The notes under the pieces are model-generated. The model was not told the DNA's origin and searched no databases. It worked only from the letters and a program-made list of their open reading frames with translations. Below, in pieces: positions 58,125 through 64,000 of a stretch of 64,000 bases of DNA. Each line of letters opens with the position of its first letter. Position 1 is the stretch's first letter. The stretch comes from Gloeophyllum trabeum ATCC 11539. Taxonomy: Eukaryota; Basidiomycota; Agaricomycetes; Gloeophyllales; Gloeophyllaceae. The position numbers and the translations under genes are program-made. The DNA lies in NCBI RefSeq assembly GCF_000344685.1, contig NW_006920415.1, positions 1,833,893 to 1,897,892 on the forward strand, written 5' to 3'.

Positions 58125-60859
58125 ATGTTCAACCTATCGACGCGCACCGCGAATGCGCTGCGGCGGTTGGCCGCGGGCATGGCCACCGCCGTTGAGCCCC
58201 GCATTGGCGACACCAAGGTCGCCATGTCGCTCTTCGAGAAGGATGCCTACATCAACTATCAGCGGATTGAGGACAACCTGAAGGTCGTTCGCGAACGGTG
58301 AGTGCGCGTTTTCGACGAGTCGGAGCATTCAGAGGACTTACTGATGATTTTGCAGTCTTCGGAGACCGCTGACGATGTCGGAAAAAATCTTGTACGGGCA
58401 TCTTGACGATCCCCACACGCAAGATATCGTGCGGGGGACTTCATATCTGAAGCTGCGTCCGGACGTGAGTGGTTGTAGTCTACATGGCTTCAGTATTCCC
58501 CTAACAGTTTTTGCAGCGTGTCGCTTGTCAGGACGCCACGGCTCAGGTATGTAAATGGATCGTATTTCTCGCTATCTCATATCTGACGTCATGCGGGGTA
58601 GATGGCTCTCCTCCAATTCATGTCGTCTGGAATGGACACCGCGGCTGTTCCGACGACCGTGCACTGCGACCACTTGATTGAGGCCCAGGTCGGTGGTCCC
58701 AAGGATCTTGCGCGTGCTGTGAAGAATAACAAGGAGGTGTACGACTTCTTGGCGACCGCCACCGCCAAGTACGGTCTCGGTTTTTGGCGGCCTGGGTCTG
58801 GTATCATCCACCAAATCATCCTCGAAAATTATGCCTTCCCCGGTGGTCTCATGATTGGTACCGACTCGCACACGCCCAATGCTGGCGGTTTGAACATGCT
58901 GGCTATCGGTGTAGGCGGTGCGGACGCTGTCGACGTTATGGCGGATCTTCCTTGGGAGCTCAAGTGCCCCAAGGTCATTGGTGTTAACTTGACTGGTAAA
59001 CTTTCAGGCTGGACAGCTCCCAAGGGTGAGTCAGGTCGCTTGTATTCACCTCGACCTCATCGCTTACTCTATTTCAGACGTTATCCTCAAGGTTGCTGGC
59101 ATCCTCACTGTCAAGGGTGGAACCGGTGCTATTGTCGAGTACAAGGGCCCTGGTGTCGAATCACTGTCTTGCACGGGTATGGCCACGGTTTGCAACATGG
59201 GTGCTGAGATTGGTGCAACGACGTCCGTCTTCCCCTTCAACCACCGTATGGTCGACTACTTGAATGCCACCAAGCGTCCGGAGATTGCCAAATATGCTCA
59301 GCGGTTCGCACCTAACCTGCAGGCTGACGAGGGCGCCGAGTACGACGAGCACATCGAGATTGTAAGTGAATCTCCGAAGTGTTACCGGGAGTATACACTG
59401 ACGTTCCCGCGTAGAACCTGTCTGAGCTTGAGCCTCACATCAACGGTCCTTTCACCCCCGACCTGGCTACCCCTGTCTCCAAGTTCAAGGAGGAAGTGAA
59501 GAAGAACGGTTGGCCTGAGGAACTCAAGGTTGCTCTCATCGGTTCTTGCACCAACTCCTCGTACGAGGACATGTCCCGCGCTGCTTCTATCGCCAAGGAG
59601 GCGGCCGATCACGGTCTCCAGACCAAGTCCAAGTTCACTATCACTCCCGGCTCCGAGCAGGTTCGCGCTACTATCGAGCGTGACGGTCAGATCGGCATCT
59701 TCGAGAAGGTCGGCGGTCTCGTCTTGGCTAATGCGTGCGGCCCCTGCATCGGTCAGTGGGACCGTCAGGACGTCAAGAAGGGCGAGCCCAACTCGATCAT
59801 CACCTCGTACAACCGTAACTTCACTGGCCGTAACGATGCTAACCCCGCCACCCATGCTTTCGTTGCCTCCCCCGATATCGTCACCGCTTTCGCTTTCGCT
59901 GGCCAGCTCACGTTCAACCCCTTGACTGACACGCTCAAGGGTGCTGATGGCAAGGAGTTCAAGTTCTCTGATCCCTCTGGCTTCGAGCTTCCTCCTCGCG
60001 GCTACGACCCTGGACAGAACACCTTCCAGGCTCCCCCGGCTGATCGTGCCTCCGTTCAGGTTGCCGTTGACCCCAAGAGTGACCGTTTGCAGCTGTTAAA
60101 GCCCTTCGCTCCTTGGGATGGCAAGACCCCCACCGATCTCCCTATTCTCATCAAGGTCAAGGGCAAGTGCAGTAAGTATCACCTTCTTTGGATCTTAAGT
60201 ATTGTCCTTGCTGAATGCTTGTGTAGCGACTGACCACATCTCGGCTGGTGGCCCCTGGCTCAAGTACCGTGGACACCTCGAGAACATCTCCAAGAATTGC
60301 TTGATTGGTGCCATCAACGCCGAGAACGGCGAGGCTAACAAGGTTAAGAACCAGATCACTGGCGAATACGGCCCCGTCCCCCAGACTGCTGAGTACTACC
60401 GCGACCACGGCATCAAGTGGGTCGTCATCGGTGACCACAACTACGGTGAGGGTTCGTCCCGTGAGCACGCCGCTCTCGAGCCCCGCTTCCTCGGCGGTCT
60501 GGCTATTATCACCCGGTCCTTCGCCCGTATCCACGAGACGAACTTGAAGAAGCAGGGAATGCTTGCCCTGACCTTCGTTGATCCCGCCGACTACGACAAG
60601 ATCCGCCCCAGCGACAAGGTCGATATCTTGGGCCTGGAGAGCTTCGCGCCTGGCAAGAACCTGACGCTTCGTGTGAAGCACGAGGATGGCTCGCAGGAGG
60701 AGATCCCTCTCGCGCACTCGTTCAACGAGGGCCAGATTGAGTGGTTCAAGGCTGGTTCAGCTCTGAACTTGGTGAGTGCTTGCTACGGTCGCTGTCATTG
60801 ACGCCAATACTGATTTGACCGTGCAGATGGCGAAGAAGCGCGCCGACGCTACGGCATAG
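58125..60859 (+). CDS. ACO1: Aconitate hydratase, mitochondrial
   Basis: The N-terminus [20 protein letters not shown] is a typical mitochondrial presequence. Mature protein signatures follow in order: [87 protein letters not shown] and the iron-sulfur cluster cysteines in GSCTNSS and [13 protein letters not shown]. Then come [14 protein letters not shown], the swivel domain with [40 protein letters not shown] and the end [10 protein letters not shown]. The length of about 780 residues is normal. Seven or so introns sit mostly in the first half, including short exons at 58355-58570. It isomerises citrate to isocitrate in the TCA cycle. The strongly biased codon use in the long exons suggests high expression. 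Confidence 0.98.
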
Positions 60860-61375
60860 AGCGCTAGTTAGTACGTGATGGGTGGATGGATGGGGTATCC
60901 TGTCATGAGCTAATGTCTGACGCTTCTCTCATTGTGTTCCGCTGATTCATCAATCTCTTATAATGTAGTCTATTAGCTGTCCTGTTTTCTTTCGTGTTCC
61001 TGTGTAATGAGTATGCAATGACATTGCAAATTACTAAATGCGGATAGGATATTACGGTCTGCGTCGGACAAGCCTTTCGGAGTTGCTCCTTGATATGCTG
61101 CCATCACCAAGATAGCCCTGGTGAGGGGAGTGAATGAATTATGCACTGCACATCGCCCACCCATATAGCTGCAGCGTCGGTGAAACGTGCAACGTGCAAG
61201 TCGTGATGCCCCGTCGAAGATGCAAAAGCGGATTGTCTTTAGGACACTGGCTTGGTGGTGTTGGAGACGGGAGGAATGGAAACGGAATATATTGAAAGCT
61301 CACTAGTTCGAGTACTAAGTAACGGAATGCTTGCGTTCTATCCTTATGCTGCATTGGCGCCTCAACGAGAGATCT
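60860..61375. other. Intergenic between convergent genes
   Basis: 3' flanks of aconitase and of the minus-strand unknown gene. Nothing else recognised. Confidence 0.45.
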
Positions 61376-62151
61376 TCACCAGTCGGCAGGCATAGACCAG
61401 GAATCCGACAGAATATCCATGGCGTCCTCGTAGAATGCCGCTTGTTTGGCAAGGATGCTCTTGTCTGGCTCGTCCTGCCTGAAAAGACATTCCCAGCCTG
61501 ATCCATAAACGAAGGCCACACGCATGGCAGAGCCCACAGCACTAGCTCGTCCTGTCCGGAATTAGCACTGATCTCACATGCGAGGCATGGTGCTCACCAG
61601 AACGTGTCCTGACTCCGGCGAGAGTAGGCCCTTCAATGAAATTGACCCAAGCGAAGGTTGGAGCGTAAAGCCCGCTGACCTCGAGGCGGAACTTGACTTT
61701 GAGTATTCCATCGAGTGCATCATTGCACAGAGATGTCTGGAAGAATTCGGGGAAACTAGTTTCAGTGTCGAAAGGGCCCCAGCTACTCTTGATCTCTTCC
61801 GGTGTATTTTGTGGCTTGATTGCTTTCCACCTGTAATGCGTTCGAACGAAGATGACATCGACGCCGCCTGCCACCATCGCCTCGACTGTCAGGTCCCGCC
61901 AATTGCGTGCAAGCGTTCGCACAACTTCAGCAGGGTCTGAAGGGTAGTCGAGGTGGGATTGCTTCGCCCACCAAAGGATTTCGTGCACAGTGAATATATA
62001 TCCACCCCACCATTCCGTTGGGAGTCCCATAATTGCACTTCAACTCGGTAAGTACAGGATCGAAGACAGAAATAATATGTACAATGTACTCACAACTGGC
62101 ACGGCGGTTGGGGAGGAAGTAAGCTGGGTGATAGGAGGGGCGTGAAGTCAA
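61376..62151 (-). CDS. Unknown small protein
   Basis: Exon 1 (ATG 62151) encodes MTSRPSYHPAYFLPNRRAS. A GT-AG intron leads to CAIMGLPTEWWGGYIFTVHE and the main exon (YPSDPAEVVRTLARNWRDLT, FVRTHYRWKAIKPQNTPEEI, LYAPTFAWVNFIEGPTLAGV). A second intron (GTGAGCACC to CGGACAG, about 61554-61600) joins RTRSG to RASAVGSAMRVAFVYGSGWE, and the protein ends DILSDSWSMPADW with the stop at 61376. Both splices keep frame, giving about 225 residues. No signal peptide, helix-bundle or catalytic motif is recognised. The many aromatic residues suggest a compact globular fold. Confidence 0.65.
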
Positions 62152-62738
62152 GCCTGTGGCTTGATACGCGTCTGAATGACCGCGTTATGTGCGACTGAGG
62201 GCGCGAGTGTCACATGACGCTCAGTCATGCCACAGTCCCTTTGTCTCATTGAGTTGTCGCCACTTAAGCTTAGGATGTCACGTCGCGGACTATCACCGCT
62301 CTCAGGACATCCAGAATAAAGACGCGTTGGGGCATGATGCCATGACCTGTACTCCGCGAGATGGAGGTACGCAGCAAAATAGAGGACTGTCGAGCGGAAT
62401 CATGGCCAGCTCCAGGCAGTGATGGGTAGTGGATCCTCGCGTATTCCAGGCAAATCGCGCGTCCTTCATAGAGTGATGCTGATGACGACCGGAACTCGGC
62501 GGTCAATATTCCAATCCATGACCTTGACATGAAGACGGACTGATCGGAGCGGGAGGGCGGACTAGGCATAACCGCCCGAGACCAGGCCGAATTCCAATTT
62601 CTTGACCCATAAGACGGACGTCCGAACACGCTATCCCCTGTTCACTGTTCCAAGACTCGTCAAGCAGACATCCTTGCTCTCTCGGACTGGTATCCTCTCC
62701 CTTCATCCTGGCGCCCGGCGCGCATATCCAAGCATACG
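62152..62738. other. Intergenic between divergent genes
   Basis: Promoter region for the minus-strand unknown gene and probably the first exon(s) or promoter of the membrane protein to the right. No firm feature is seen. Confidence 0.4.
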
Positions 62739-64000
62739 ATGCGATTATCCTGCCCTCGGTCGCACTATGGTTTCATCCTTCGCCACTCTCTGTTCGGAAG
62801 GAACCCAGAGCCTGCCAGTGATACCGGAAGCATAATTATCTTCGGTCCTGACGGCCAGGCATCCGTCGTTTCTCCTGAAGATGTCGGCGGCAACGCTCCG
62901 TCGGACTCTCAGGCAGGTATTCCGCAAGCAATTCAGGAGCCTCAGGACCAAACAGGCGGTGCAGCACCGCAAGTGAATACAACCCCAGCGGGTGGGCCAA
63001 CGTCCGAAGCTATACCGACTCCTGTGGCAACGTCAGTTGTTCCAGAGTCGATGACAACAGGAACATACGCGACAACATCCGTTGCTTCTCACGTATCCTC
63101 GGCGCTTTCAGAGTCTGTCGTCCCGTCGAGCGGAACTTCAGTCTCACAAGCAGCATCAACGTCTGCAATCATATCGACCAGCTCTCTGGTATCGTCGACT
63201 CCCGCACTACCCCTCAGTACTTCTTCTGTTGTCTTGGCGATCCCAAGTTCCTCATCTACGCCGTCCGCGGCGGCGTTCACTTCAGCCAGCTCAAGCAACA
63301 ATGACTCTCTCTACATCGGGATTGCCTTGGGATGCATCGCGGGCTCGGGTGTCATCATTGCCTTCGTAGCCTGGCTCTTGCGCATGCGCTCGCACAGGAG
63401 GCGGCGCAGACTCGAGGCCGAATCACCATATCTCTGGCAGAACCGAGATCGGAAAGACAGCTTTCTCGATGCAGGCTACTCGAGCAAGGAGGACTATCTC
63501 GGACCAGGATATTCTTCGGCGATGCAAGAGGGCGATTACAGCGCCTACGACCAGCATCTACAGCCGCCTCCCGGGATTCATCTCAATGGCGACTCCTACC
63601 CGGCCGATATCCTCGACTCGTATTCGTCAAACAACAGTCCACTGCAGCCGAGCGTCCTCAGCGCGCACGATCGAACACCTCTCCAAGTAGCCAATTTGAT
63701 GCCAGGGGACGTGTTCCTCTCGTCAGATGAAGCCAGCCGGCCGGGAACATCGCTGGCAATGCTGCAGACACCTTCAGCGGATCCTTTCAGCACCCCGCGG
63801 CAGCCCACCTTCAATGATAAACCAAGATTCCTCGGGCTCAAGGACGGCGGGCTCGATGTTCCCTGGGCACCGAGCAGAGGCAGGATGGCAAGTGGCAACG
63901 CGCCACCTGGGGATCTAGAGAAGGGAATCGCTGAGAAAAATGAGGAAGACTCTTGGGAGCCGTTGCCGTATCCTGGGGAAGGACAAGGGCTTGACACGGG
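62739..64000 (+). CDS. Ser/Thr-rich single-pass membrane protein, partial
   Basis: A continuous frame from about 62739 to the right edge (420 residues). An ATG at 62739 (MRLSCPRSHYGFILRHSLFG) is the first usable start, but no signal peptide is visible, so an upstream exon is likely. After IIIFGPDGQASVV comes a mucin-like stretch of about 130 residues rich in Ser, Thr, Ala and Pro. A single transmembrane helix follows (YIGIALGCIAGSGVIIAFVA) with a basic stop-transfer RMRSHRRRRR. The cytoplasmic tail is disordered with acidic and Pro/Ser segments. This is the layout of fungal cell-surface sensors (Wsc/Mid2-like) and other mucin-like proteins. No WSC domain is in view, so a sensor role is only an inference. 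The C-terminus lies beyond the window. Confidence 0.7.
   Translation, partial: MRLSCPRSHYGFILRHSLFGRNPEPASDTGSIIIFGPDGQASVVSPEDVGGNAPSDSQAGIPQAIQEPQDQTGGAAPQVNTTPAGGPTSEAIPTPVATSVVPESMTTGTYATTSVASHVSSALSESVVPSSGTSVSQAASTSAIISTSSLVSSTPALPLSTSSVVLAIPSSSSTPSAAAFTSASSSNNDSLYIGIALGCIAGSGVIIAFVAWLLRMRSHRRRRRLEAESPYLWQNRDRKDSFLDAGYSSKEDYLGPGYSSAMQEGDYSAYDQHLQPPPGIHLNGDSYPADILDSYSSNNSPLQPSVLSAHDRTPLQVANLMPGDVFLSSDEASRPGTSLAMLQTPSADPFSTPRQPTFNDKPRFLGLKDGGLDVPWAPSRGRMASGNAPPGDLEKGIAEKNEEDSWEPLPYPGEGQGLDT

Noticed and set aside
58016..60717. Minus-strand frames over aconitase (up to 186 codons)
   Set aside because: Antisense shadows produced by the strong codon bias of the aconitase exons.
1..64000. 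CRISPR arrays, bacterial operons or ribosome binding sites
   Set aside because: Introns, TATA promoters and gene families are fungal nuclear; no regularly spaced direct-repeat array was seen.

Overview
The window looks like nuclear DNA of an agaricomycete (mushroom-forming basidiomycete, probably a polypore-type wood decayer). Genes are cut by many short introns of about 45-65 nt. Several families are typical of basidiomycetes: a secreted SGNH esterase, tandem 2-oxoglutarate oxygenases, a Dal5-type transporter and lineage-specific families of unknown function. Transposons are copia, Tc1/mariner-like and Harbinger-like. Gene models were assembled by eye from frame continuity and splice sites, so outer limits are firmer than internal exon borders.

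Layout. 1-3413: the 5' part of a Ty1/copia retrotransposon on the minus strand (LTR plus gag-protease-integrase, running off the left edge). 4131-5830: secreted SGNH/CE2-like esterase (+). 5949-8354: acylaminoacyl-peptidase-like S9 peptidase (-). 10139-12105: coiled-coil protein (-), divergent from an orphan protein with a signal peptide or signal anchor at 12767-13963 (+). 16268-17080: conserved fungal protein (-). 17412-18589 (-) and 22382-23599 (+): two paralogues of unknown function in inverted orientation around an Hpc2/ubinuclein-like histone chaperone subunit (19389-21552, -). 25104-32050: three tandem paralogous multi-pass membrane proteins (-), with a GC-rich inverted-repeat element between the first two. 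34050-38343: importin-13-like karyopherin (+). 38607-42428: two tandem 2OG-Fe(II) oxygenases (-), next to a divergently placed Dal5-family MFS transporter (43349-46096, +).

46.1-53 kb is a gene-poor island. It holds a Tc1/mariner-type MITE, a Harbinger-type MITE with GGGTA arrays in its termini, a cluster of TTA(G/T)CTCCGG motifs, and an assembly gap of 501 N bounded by two near-identical 587-bp copies of the same sequence. Beyond it lie an aldo/keto reductase (53066-54811, +), a decayed member of an agaricomycete family (55343-57238, +), mitochondrial aconitase (58125-60859, +), a small unknown protein (61376-62151, -) and a Ser/Thr-rich single-pass membrane protein leaving the right edge (+).

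The housekeeping genes (aconitase, karyopherin, ubinuclein, S9 peptidase) do not form one pathway. The plausible functional grouping is the oxygenase pair with the transporter. The strongest evolutionary signals are the local duplications (2OG pair, membrane-protein trio, inverted orphan pair).
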